DNA of 46,625 nucleotides, taken from a virus. Position numbers and translations under genes: made by a program. The DNA lies in the IMG/VR virus record IMGVR_UViG_3300047462_000143, positions 1 through 46,625 of that record; one strand, 5' to 3'. Positions 40,176 to 46,491 of the stretch are shown here, one piece after another (position 1 is the first letter of the stretch; the number at the start of each line of letters is the position of its first letter). The notes beneath the pieces are model-generated. The model was not told where the DNA came from and did not search any database. It saw only the letters and a program-made list of their open reading frames with translations.

Positions 40176-40623
40176 ATCGGGCGGATGGTAATGCTGCCGG
40201 CCTCGACGTGGACCTGGACCTTGCAGCCCGTAGGGAAACCGGCTTCGGAAAGCCAGCGGCCCGAAAGGCGAAGGAACGGAACCACGGAGAAGCTCCAACG
40301 GTTGCGCCGGAAGAGCCCGGCTTCAATTTTGCAGTGTTTGACTGCAATTTGGGCACTACTTGGTCCCTAATTAGTACCATCGCGGCGAAGGCGAGTTCCT
40401 CCGGGCCGGCGAACACTTCCCGGGCGACCGCATTCCAGGGAGCGACCGATTTGCTGCGGTCGCCGAACCTGTAACGGTAATCGCCCGTCTTCTTGCACAC
40501 GTAGACTTCACCAGATGCCCAATCCTCGAAGGCCGGCGTAAGCTCCTCGAGGCGGCGCGCTGCGCGTACGAGTTTGTTGACTTTGATGAATCCGAGACTG
40601 CGGATTTTAGTGACTGGTTTCAT
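39967..40623 (-). CDS. Hypothetical protein, C-terminus uncertain (possible frameshift)
   Basis: Starts MKPVTKIRSLGFIKVNKLVR and runs well to LIRDQVV near residue 90. Beyond about 40366 the zero frame becomes nonsense and overlaps the AAA+ gene by 209 bases, while the -1 frame gives the SymE-like domain. I therefore suspect that the real product ends or shifts between 40366 and 40300. ATG at 40623 overlaps the stop of the 44-aa ORF; leader hairpin copy 2 lies 22 nt upstream. Confidence 0.5.
   Translation of the reverse strand: MKPVTKIRSLGFIKVNKLVRAARRLEELTPAFEDWASGEVYVCKKTGDYRYRFGDRSKSVAPWNAVAREVFAGPEELAFAAMVLIRDQVVPKLQSNTAKLKPGSSGATVGASPWFRSFAFRAAGFPKPVSLRAARSRSTSRPAALPSARYDPPRSPTHWPCRLRPGDGQGARLEAPERGHPHAWRSGRRQVPPARSAGGRNHRLAVRGRAGEWPVPRD
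40172..40366 (-). CDS. SymE-like frame without clear start
   Basis: Open from 40366 to TGA at 40172, whose ATGA overlap with the AAA+ gene supports translation. Encodes a SymE/AbrB-like domain: VVPFLRLSGRWLSEAGFPTG, then KVQVHVEAGSITI. No ATG, GTG or TTG precedes the domain in this frame. Either a rare start (ATT) is used, or it is joined by a -1 shift to the upstream gene starting at 40623. A sequencing error is also possible. Confidence 0.6.
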   Translation of the reverse strand, partial: GPSSAQIAVKHCKIEAGLFRRNRWSFSVVPFLRLSGRWLSEAGFPTGCKVQVHVEAGSITIRPI

Positions 40624-40754
40624 TTTTTCGAAATGCCTGTTTGGTCGGGGTGGCTCTTCCCGGTTTTGGTTTGTGTCCGAGGGATTGTCCCCCGAACGAG
40701 TAGAGTTTGGCTGCCGCCAGTCGTAACGTCGCGCGAAACCAACCCCTCAATCAC
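40620..40754 (-). CDS. Small ORF in repeated cassette, 44 aa
   Basis: GTG start at 40754 after GCAGGAAAA; begins IEGLVSRDVTTGGSQTLLVR and ends TGISKK with ATGA overlap to the gene at 40623. Its first half is similar to a 22-aa frame (SGRLVSRDVRGG) in the second cassette copy at 41547-41615. The hairpin leader is inside its coding end. May be a leader peptide. Confidence 0.4.
   Translation of the reverse strand: MIEGLVSRDVTTGGSQTLLVRGTIPRTQTKTGKSHPDQTGISKK
40643..40666 (-). promoter_or_regulatory. Leader hairpin element, copy 2
   Basis: Minus strand ACCGGGAAGAGCCACCCCG then ACCAAACAGGC. Arms at 40659-40662 and 40646-40649 enclose nine bases. It lies 22 nt before ATG 40623. Confidence 0.6.
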
Positions 40755-40781
40755 TTTTCCTGCGCCTGGCAGGGCCGCTGC
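40643..40781. repeat. Duplicated intergenic cassette, copy B
   Basis: About 139 bp between a stop codon and the leader hairpin, similar to 41506-41642. Shared: GCAGCGGCC(C/T)TGCCA just after the stop, AAAAGTGA, TTGGTTTCGCGCGACGT, and AAAACCGGGAAGAGCCA. Confidence 0.65.
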
Positions 40782-41105
40782 TCACGCAGGGTCGATGAGC
40801 ACCTGCAACCCGTCGGCGTACTGGCGCCGCAATTCCGGGGAGTCCGGCCGGCCGCCGCGCCATGTCTCATAATCCGCCGGCGTGATGCATATCCGCATAA
40901 CCCGGATCCCCCGCACCCGGAGAGCGCGCGAAATATAGGTGTTTACCTTCTGCTGCCAGGTCAGCACCCGGCGCGGGTAGAAAAAGCGGCAATCCTCGTC
41001 ATTCTGGAAAACGACGAGCTGCAGCTTGCGACCGTCGCCGCGATCGGGGAGTCGCGCCCTGGCAACCCAATCGTCAGCGGCGTCTTTGGCATTTTGGGCG
41101 CTCAC
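40782..41105 (-). CDS. Hypothetical protein, 107 aa
   Basis: GTG start at 41105 gives SAQNAKDAADDWVARARLPD. Alpha/beta with KLQLVVFQNDEDCRFFYPRR and RGIRVMRICITPADYETWRG. Unknown family. Stop is followed immediately by the repeated cassette. Alternative TTG at 41132. Confidence 0.5.
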   Translation of the reverse strand: MSAQNAKDAADDWVARARLPDRGDGRKLQLVVFQNDEDCRFFYPRRVLTWQQKVNTYISRALRVRGIRVMRICITPADYETWRGGRPDSPELRRQYADGLQVLIDPA

Positions 41106-41132
41106 GCCGGCAAATCTGGCGCGGCAGCGCAA

Positions 41133-41318
41133 TCAATCCAAGTCCGGAATCCAGTCGCTCACGTGCTTCCATTTATCGACGGTGCCGTCCTCCAGGGTAA
41201 CGGTGACCGCCTTTGTCCTCCTGTTCTGGGCTACCTTCCGGACTTTTTCTATCCTTCCCTCCCGGTAATAGCGGACGAGCAAAGCGTCCGGCAGCTTCAG
41301 CGCAATCTGATTTGGCAT
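41133..41318 (-). CDS. Small protein with beta fold, 61 aa
   Basis: MPNQIALKLPDALLVRYYRE then EKVRKVAQNRRTKAVTVTLE and DGTVDKWKHVSDWIPDLD. Small, basic in the middle, acidic C-terminus. Leader hairpin copy 4 lies 21 nt upstream of ATG 41318. Confidence 0.6.
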   Translation of the reverse strand: MPNQIALKLPDALLVRYYREGRIEKVRKVAQNRRTKAVTVTLEDGTVDKWKHVSDWIPDLD

Positions 41319-41485
41319 CTTTCAAGGCGCCTGTTTTTACGGGTCGGCTCATCCCGGTTGATATTGGCGGCGAGACTATGCCGGCCCGGGGCTCCGACGC
41401 GAGAACGAAAAACGCCCCGCAGCGGCGATTCTGAGAGGCGGAGGAGCTTTTGAAGCTTCTCGATTACTTGCTGCGGAGTCTGCAT
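41297..41485 (-). CDS. Short DUF2786-like protein, possibly degenerate, 62 aa
   Basis: N-terminus MQTPQQVIEKLQKLLRLSES resembles the start of DUF2786 proteins. The rest (PLRGVFRSRVGAPG and on) does not, and its 3' end overlaps leader copy 4 and the next gene, so it may be a truncated gene. ATG 41485 is favoured over GTG 41497: leader copy 3 then lies at 23 nt, as in the other genes. Confidence 0.4.
   Translation of the reverse strand: MQTPQQVIEKLQKLLRLSESPLRGVFRSRVGAPGRHSLAANINRDEPTRKNRRLERCQIRLR
41340..41359 (-). promoter_or_regulatory. Leader hairpin element, copy 4
   Basis: Minus strand AACCGGGATGAGCCGACCCG, arms 41353-41356 and 41340-41343, nine-base loop. 21 nt from ATG 41318. The most diverged copy, but arm and loop length are kept. 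Confidence 0.55.
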
Positions 41486-41505
41486 TGTATCTTGCACCGG
41501 TTTTT

Positions 41506-41528
41506 GGTCGGGTTGGCTCTTCCCGGTT
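41506..41528 (-). promoter_or_regulatory. Leader hairpin element, copy 3
   Basis: Minus strand AACCGGGAAGAGCCAACCCG then ACC. Arms 41522-41525 and 41509-41512. 23 nt from ATG 41485. Confidence 0.6.
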
Positions 41529-41642
41529 TTTAGTTAGCGCCCCTGGTCATCCAGGAACGAAAGGAGTTTCGCGCGCGCCGCCTCGTACGTCGCGCGAAAC
41601 CAATCGACCGCTCACTTTTGCCTCGCGTGGCAAGGCCGCTGC
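41506..41642. repeat. Duplicated intergenic cassette, copy A
   Basis: About 137 bp between the glycosyltransferase stop and the leader hairpin; similar to 40643-40781. Contains a 22-aa GTG frame (41547-41615, SGRLVSRDVRGG...) and an alternative frame ending AKLLSFLDDQGR. A short hairpin TTGCC/GGCAA follows the stop. Confidence 0.6.
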
Positions 41643-42356
41643 TTAGAAAGGAAGGTGCATCGTGATCTTTTGCGCCCCGGCATAATCACGCTTCCGCGTC
41701 CCGCTGAATCCGCCAGCGTGGAAGATATCGCCCCATTTCTTCCGGAGCAACTCGACGTCGCGCTTCTCTGTGATGGAAGTTCGGAAAGCGGCCTGCCCTC
41801 CCTTGCCGACGAAGGTTTCCTTTTGGCAGAAGGTGTACCTACAGTCTTTCACGCACATCCGGTGGGCAAAAGCATTCGCGGCCGCGATATCGAAATCATT
41901 CTTCGCCACGATCCTTTCGTCGAAGCGCAAACCATGACCGCGGCGGAATCCCATCGCGCACCCGTTGATATAGCCGGTCAACGCGATCGGCTTTAACCCG
42001 GTGAAGTACCGAAGGGCGCCATTGCTCGCCTCCCAGCCGAAATAGAACGCGCCCACGTCGCGCGCCAGGATGAACGTATTGAGGATGATCGCCTCGATGA
42101 GCCGGGGATCGCGGATCGTCGCCTCTTCGCCTCGTTCGACGAAACACCGCTGCACCGTCAGAATATCATCGTCCACGAAGACCACCGCCTCGTAATCGGA
42201 AAGCCGATCCAGGAGCCAGTTGAGCTTCGGCGTCAGGCCCTTAACGCTGTCGGGGTGGGTGATGAGCCGGTTTCCGCTGACCACGCGGCCGTAATCTCTC
42301 GATTGGCTTTGCGGCACGCACACCATCGCGCTTGGAATGAGGTCGTGCGTCGTCAT
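41643..42356 (-). CDS. GT-A type glycosyltransferase-like protein, 237 aa
   Basis: MTTHDLIPSAMVCVPQSQSR, then AVVFVDDDILTVQR with DDD at 62-64, GYINGCAMGFRRGHGLRFDE, and the end LLRKKWGDIFHAGG. This pattern fits phage glycosyltransferases, including some thought to sugar-coat DNA bases. The ParB-like gene overlaps its start. DNA modification is a possibility, not shown. Confidence 0.65.
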   Translation of the reverse strand: MTTHDLIPSAMVCVPQSQSRDYGRVVSGNRLITHPDSVKGLTPKLNWLLDRLSDYEAVVFVDDDILTVQRCFVERGEEATIRDPRLIEAIILNTFILARDVGAFYFGWEASNGALRYFTGLKPIALTGYINGCAMGFRRGHGLRFDERIVAKNDFDIAAANAFAHRMCVKDCRYTFCQKETFVGKGGQAAFRTSITEKRDVELLRKKWGDIFHAGGFSGTRKRDYAGAQKITMHLPF

Positions 42357-43086
42357 GGTCGCCGCCCTGGACATCGAGGGAATGACGATTTTGACGGATG
42401 GCCTCGAGGAACCGCTTGAACGGGATCGCGCGTCCGAGGCCGACGCCGGTCTTCTTGTAGCTGCGTTCGGTTTGGACGCCGCAGAGTGTCTGGAGGAAGA
42501 CGAAGTCCGATTCGTTCTCGGTGAAGACGAGCACATAGTCATAGCTTTCATGCAATTTGGCGGTGATGGGGAAGTCACCTTCCCGGGTGTCTGCGTCGGA
42601 GAGGAGCTTCTGCAATTCGTCCGACGAAAAAGCCGCGATGCTCAGGTCTTCCTCATCCATCTCCGAGAGCAACTTCGCCAGCTTGGCGTTATCCGTCAGC
42701 GCCTCTTCCGCCAGGCGGTTGTCCGCGAGCAGATCGCGCCGCTCCTCCGCGCGATCCTTGTAAGCCTGGTATTCGACCGGAATTTTCCAGCCGCGGCGTT
42801 TCGCCATGAGCCACGCGCCGTGCCCCCTGATAATGAAGCCGGAGAATTTGGACACCACGACCGGCTTCCTCCAGCCATTGCCGCGCCGCGTACCTTTGCC
42901 GGCGATGACGATCTCGTATTTCTCGAGCTGCTTCGGCGGATGGGAACGGTGCGCGTTGTCAGGATGCGGGGTCAGCTCCTCGGCATCGCAAATTCGGTCG
43001 AATTTGCAGTGCACGGGGATTCCGGAGATCTCGACCGGCTTTTTCCGGCCGGCCGCTAAATTTTCATGGGAACCTGTTTTTTTCAT
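42241..43086 (-). CDS. ParB/sulfiredoxin-like domain protein, 281 aa
   Basis: N-terminal ParB-like block: ELTPHPDNAHRSHPPKQLEK, then FIIRGHGAWLMAKRRGWKIP and AEERRDLLADNRLAEE. C-terminal region (YDYVLVFTENESDFVFLQTL) follows the acidic linker, like phage ParB-like proteins linked to DNA modification. ATG 43086 chosen; its 3' end overlaps the glycosyltransferase by 116 bases. Upstream gap contains an eight-base G run (43155-43162). Confidence 0.7.
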   Translation of the reverse strand: MKKTGSHENLAAGRKKPVEISGIPVHCKFDRICDAEELTPHPDNAHRSHPPKQLEKYEIVIAGKGTRRGNGWRKPVVVSKFSGFIIRGHGAWLMAKRRGWKIPVEYQAYKDRAEERRDLLADNRLAEEALTDNAKLAKLLSEMDEEDLSIAAFSSDELQKLLSDADTREGDFPITAKLHESYDYVLVFTENESDFVFLQTLCGVQTERSYKKTGVGLGRAIPFKRFLEAIRQNRHSLDVQGGDHDDARPHSKRDGVRAAKPIERLRPRGQRKPAHHPPRQR

Positions 43087-43209
43087 CACGCATACAAAAA
43101 CACTGAGAGTCGCCAAGACCCCTCCCTGGGGGCCTTGCCGTAAGAGATTCCTTAGGGGGGGGTGGCTGACCATAAAAACCATAATGGGGAAGTGTTTTTG
43201 AGGGTTTGG
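43087..43209. other. Intergenic region with G/C-runs
   Basis: Gap of 123 bases. Plus strand has GGGGGGGG near 43155-43162 and CCCCTCCCTGGGGG near 43120-43134 (a short hairpin is possible). AAAAACACTGAGAG lies near the ParB start. No clear promoter. The largest gap in the right-end leftward operon, so promoter or attenuation control is possible. Confidence 0.4.
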
Positions 43210-43746
43210 TCAGAGCTTTTCGTACAGCTCCACCCAAGGCGCTATACGCTGCTTGAGGATGGCCCTGTCCTGCGCCGGCCACTGCTCGACAGGACATTTC
43301 GAGAGCCGCGCATTCAGCTGATTGTGAGCCTGCACCAGGTGCGTGATGAATGATGCAGCGCCAGAGCTTTTGCTTTCGCCCGCGCCTGCTTCGAGTTCAG
43401 GTAACAACCCCGCAAGTCTATAAGCTTGCGTAACGCTATTAGCGTTCTCCAGGTCAGCACCTTTCTTATCCGCGAACTCTGCCAGTTTCATCCATCGCGC
43501 CGCTGTTGACTTAGGCAATTCAGGCAACTCTAGTTCCAGCCACTCGTACCAGTCGCCATGCTTCAACTCGCCTTTCTTAACCTTCAACCACGATCCAATA
43601 TCAACGATCTTCTTTAATGCCAACTGCACCATCGCCATCGTTTGATCCACATAGCCCAGCGCTTCTTTGATCCGTTCCCTCCAACTGGCCAGGTCATCCG
43701 CCGGCGTCATCACCTGGTCAATTGCGACTGCCTTAGCAACTGCCAT
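43210..43746 (-). CDS. DUF3102 protein, 178 aa
   Basis: Core: IGSWLKVKKGELKHGDWYEW, then LPELPKSTAARWMKLAEFAD and NANSVTQAYRLAGLLPE. This is typical DUF3102, found in phages and plasmids; function not established. ATG 43746 with GGGAGG seven bases upstream. Stop 123 bases before the ParB-like start. Confidence 0.8.
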   Translation of the reverse strand: MAVAKAVAIDQVMTPADDLASWRERIKEALGYVDQTMAMVQLALKKIVDIGSWLKVKKGELKHGDWYEWLELELPELPKSTAARWMKLAEFADKKGADLENANSVTQAYRLAGLLPELEAGAGESKSSGAASFITHLVQAHNQLNARLSKCPVEQWPAQDRAILKQRIAPWVELYEKL

Positions 43747-44362
43747 ATATCCTCCCAAGCATTCCGGTAAACGCCCACGGCTCGCGTGCTGGCCTGTTTC
43801 TCTTTCCACGTTGCCGATCCGCATACACTTTCCGCGTCCGCTCCTTTTTCATCCCTCGCGATGGCGGCAATCCCAAAGCCTCGCAAATTCTTATACACCG
43901 CTTGCTCACAGCCGCTTTGCCAACACCTTCGTCGCGCGCGATCTCCGTTTGGCTATCCGTCGTCAGCTCGAGCACAAACGCCATGCATCGCGCCTGCAGG
44001 CGGCAGTTATCCGCAGTCATCAATTCCGCCAAAAGCCGCGAAGTCATTTCCAGGTCCGCGCCACTCGGTTCAGCTCCGTCAAACAAATCCCTCAGCCGAT
44101 CCTCCTTCTTCGCCTCCTCGATCACGTCGACCACGATCTTTCCCAACATTCGCGTGATCAAATCCGGCGGCGCTCCGTGTTGCATCATCTGCGCCACTGC
44201 ATTATTCGACACTCGCGCCACCAGCTCCGTTGCCACATCGAGTGGCCCGTCGATATTCATTTCTGGCCAATGACTGGCTTCAGGACGGTCCGCGGCGTCG
44301 CGGAATGCTGGTGTGGCTAGGGTTGGCATCCGCTCCACAGATGCGCCGTTTGCAATCGTCAC
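43733..44362 (-). CDS. HTH protein, 209 aa
   Basis: GTG 44362 (GTGA overlap). Helical, with an HTH SQTEIARDEGVGKAAVSKRC near residues 145-165 and a basic C-terminal tail (KKERTRKVYADRQRGKRNRP). Probably a transcription regulator or small terminase-like DNA-binding protein of the replication operon. Confidence 0.65.
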   Translation of the reverse strand: MTIANGASVERMPTLATPAFRDAADRPEASHWPEMNIDGPLDVATELVARVSNNAVAQMMQHGAPPDLITRMLGKIVVDVIEEAKKEDRLRDLFDGAEPSGADLEMTSRLLAELMTADNCRLQARCMAFVLELTTDSQTEIARDEGVGKAAVSKRCIRICEALGLPPSRGMKKERTRKVYADRQRGKRNRPAREPWAFTGMLGRIYGSC

Positions 44363-44694
44363 GCAACGCATCCGCCGTGCGACTTGTCCCCAACTTGTCC
44401 ACAACCCACGGATTTTTGGCCGCTATTGCTTCCAACGCGGAAAAACGCATCCGCCACGCCATTCGACCTCACCCTCACAATCCTACCTTTTGGCCCGCGA
44501 TCCACATCACATTGCGGCATCCACTTGCTCCTCATCCGGCGCCGCATGGTCCGCGTCGTTATCCCGAGCCGCTCGCACAATTCCGCCGGCGTCTCCCACT
44601 TGCCGGGCATTTCCACCAAATAGCCGCGCTTGACCAGGTACATTACTGCCCAGGTCGTTGAATCTTCGCCGCTGGCTAGGGGACACCGGAACAT
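44359..44694 (-). CDS. HTH protein, 111 aa
   Basis: ETPAELCERLGITTRTMRRR (about residues 34-53) is a clear HTH, followed by basic residues RSKWMPQCDVDRGPKGRIVR. ATG 44694 used; MYLVKRGYLV at 44643 is an alternative. Another frame from ATG 44731 overlaps the initiator stop (ATGA) but shows no domain. Regulator candidate. Confidence 0.6.
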   Translation of the reverse strand: MFRCPLASGEDSTTWAVMYLVKRGYLVEMPGKWETPAELCERLGITTRTMRRRMRSKWMPQCDVDRGPKGRIVRVRSNGVADAFFRVGSNSGQKSVGCGQVGDKSHGGCVA

Positions 44695-44727
44695 CCGCCC
44701 CGCAGTCTAACAGATCGCCTATAATCT

Positions 44728-45804
44728 TCATAGCGCCAGAAAGCAGCGCATCACCCTTCCCAGGTCACGAGCCATCGATTGTGCCTTCACGAACACCCTT
44801 CCCAGCGGTGACGTAATCTTCTTTCCGAGCAACTTCTCCTCCTTCACTTCACCCACCGCTTCCCTGATCTGGAGCGGAAAATCGCGAATCCTGGCAACCC
44901 AGGTGCGACGGCAGGTTTCGTCCCTCAATTCCCCCTTCACGTCCAGTTCCTGGACCTCCGAGAAAATCCAGTTTTTCTCGCCATCCCGGAACTGGCGGCC
45001 GCAGGCCGCGCCTTTTCCCTGAGCCACAGCTCCCGATTCGCTCGAATCGAACGAATCGCCGATCTGTCGATCTGGCGAATCGCCGGGCGCGCACGCGGGC
45101 ACGCGGTTATCTACCGGCCGTGAGGGGAGTTTCCCCTCCAGGTCCGTTTTTAGAGGGGAGTTTCCCCTCCGGCTGAGGGGAGTTTCCCCTCCGGTCGAGG
45201 GGAGTTTCCCCTCCGGATTCCGGTCGTCGGTGGGGAATCTCCCCTCGACCGTCTCTGTCGCACCGCGACGTCTGAACCCTGCGGCAACCGCATTGGAAAT
45301 GGCAAGATCGGTTTCAGCAGCCACTTCGCCCATGGCCGCATCGAATCCGAACCCGCGCGCCTGGCAGATCGAACGCTCGATCCCAGGGATTTCCGGCCGA
45401 TGCACTCGCATTTCATGAGCCTGCTCGATATCCTCCATCGCCGCGCGGCCCTCCAGCGCGCGGCCGGCCGCTGCCAGCCTCGCCGCGCGCAACTCGATCC
45501 AAAGCCAGCCATCGTCCCGTTCCTCAATCGTCACCACCTGGAAACTCTCCAGCCGGCGCAACGCCAGCGCACAATCACTCTTGTCCATCGAGAGCGCTCG
45601 CGCCAGCGCCAGCCGATTCCGCACCCAAATTCCCAACCGTCCAGCGTCGAAGGTAAGTTCATTGAGCAGCGCCAGAACGCGCCGCATCTGATCGCTTACC
45701 CTTTCATGCTTGAAACCGCTGCCGACTTCCATTTCCAGGAATGCAGTCACCATCAGCGCGCGCCGCACGTCGCGGGCAATTGTGGGGAGATCGTACTTAC
45801 TCAT
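44728..45804 (-). CDS. Replication initiator-like protein with internal iterons, 358 aa
   Basis: N-terminal winged-helix region: RRVLALLNELTFDAGRLGIW, then LALARALSMDKSDCALALRR and QVVTIEERDDGWLWIELR. Residues about 186-228 are encoded by the GAGGGGAGTTTCCCCTC repeats (read as EGKLPS, GGETPL, RGNSPL). C-terminal domain begins EKNWIFSEVQEL and would bind the helicase or primase. Arrangement parallels lambda O, which carries its own origin. Start ATG 45804. Confidence 0.75.
   Translation of the reverse strand: MSKYDLPTIARDVRRALMVTAFLEMEVGSGFKHERVSDQMRRVLALLNELTFDAGRLGIWVRNRLALARALSMDKSDCALALRRLESFQVVTIEERDDGWLWIELRAARLAAAGRALEGRAAMEDIEQAHEMRVHRPEIPGIERSICQARGFGFDAAMGEVAAETDLAISNAVAAGFRRRGATETVEGRFPTDDRNPEGKLPSTGGETPLSRRGNSPLKTDLEGKLPSRPVDNRVPACAPGDSPDRQIGDSFDSSESGAVAQGKGAACGRQFRDGEKNWIFSEVQELDVKGELRDETCRRTWVARIRDFPLQIREAVGEVKEEKLLGKKITSPLGRVFVKAQSMARDLGRVMRCFLAL
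45122..45246. repeat. Iterons inside replication gene, candidate origin
   Basis: GAGGGGAGTTTCCCCTC at 45122-45138, 45153-45169, 45175-45191 and 45197-45213 is perfect in all four. A fifth, shorter form is at 45232-45246. Spacing 31, 22, 22 and 35 bases. Inverted symmetry GAGGGG/CCCCTC. Likely binding sites of the encoded initiator. No obvious AT-rich tract beside them. Confidence 0.8.
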
Positions 45805-46136
45805 AAATCGAACTCCTTTCGTTCCACCGCTTGGCGCCGGTCGAAGAACTGCTCTACCAGTTCTATCAACAACGGGTCGCGCCGCATGCTCAACTTTTTG
45901 CGGAGCTTCTGGAGGGCTTTATGTTCAATGACCCATATCTTCTGCCAGCTACATCCGCACCACGCCGCGATCTCGCGATAAGTGAGTGGCACACCTGGCT
46001 TCGCATGGTGCATCGCGAGCGCAAGCCCGAGATCAATGCGCTCATCGATCTGCTGTTGCGTCAGGCCCTGGAATTCAGGAGAGGTCGTCACCCATCGCCC
46101 GCTTACGTTCCATCCTTTTGCATTCCTCTTGCTCAC
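45801..46136 (-). CDS. Sigma-70 region-4-like HTH protein, 111 aa
   Basis: GLTQQQIDERIDLGLALAMH then LTYREIAAWCGCSWQKIWVI and EHKALQKLRKKL, a good match to the sigma-70 region 4 HTH. No region 2. GTG 46136 with GTGA overlap. Could be an anti-sigma or late activator, or function with the region 2 protein at 12594. Stop overlaps the initiator start. Confidence 0.75.
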   Translation of the reverse strand: MSKRNAKGWNVSGRWVTTSPEFQGLTQQQIDERIDLGLALAMHHAKPGVPLTYREIAAWCGCSWQKIWVIEHKALQKLRKKLSMRRDPLLIELVEQFFDRRQAVERKEFDL

Positions 46137-46480
46137 GCTGCCCTCCTCTTCTTTCCAACCCCGTTCTTACTCGCCGCATACGCCTTGATCTTCTCCACCG
46201 CCGCGCGCATCCCATCCAGGCCACTCGCATTCAAAAACGCATTCCTAATCTCCTCCGGCGCATGCTCCTTGCACGACCAGCAAAGCATCTCCTTGGTCCG
46301 CGCGTCGCAGACCACGCAATGATTCTTCGCATTGCGCGACTCACGCCGGCGCCGCTTGGTCCGCAGCTCCTCGATCTTTCTCTCAGCCGCGCGGCACGCC
46401 ATCTCTACCTCCGGCAATTCCTCGGCCCCGCGTTCACGAGCGAAGATGAGTAACTCAACGAGTGGCTCCAGCAAATTCAT
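46133..46480 (-). CDS. Zinc-ribbon-like protein, 115 aa
   Basis: CVVC and CWSC (residues about 55-71) form a four-cysteine zinc ribbon. A basic helix KKRRRRESRN type lies before and KNGVGKKRRAA ends the protein. Good ribosome-binding site GGGAGGGAGGG. First gene from the right end; promoter would lie in or beyond the repeat tract. Confidence 0.65.
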   Translation of the reverse strand: MNLLEPLVELLIFARERGAEELPEVEMACRAAERKIEELRTKRRRRESRNAKNHCVVCDARTKEMLCWSCKEHAPEEIRNAFLNASGLDGMRAAVEKIKAYAASKNGVGKKRRAA

Positions 46481-46491
46481 CCCTCCCTCCC

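Noticed and set aside
43411-43446. Two adjacent inverted repeats (CGCAAG/CTTGCG and AACGCTA/TAGCGTT)
   Set aside because: Lie within a conserved DUF3102 coding segment (NSVTQAYRL); probably coding coincidence, though a binding site is not excluded.
44507-44731. 74-codon frame starting MKIIGDLLDCGAD
   Set aside because: Has an ATGA overlap but no domain; the HTH frame in another register is better supported.
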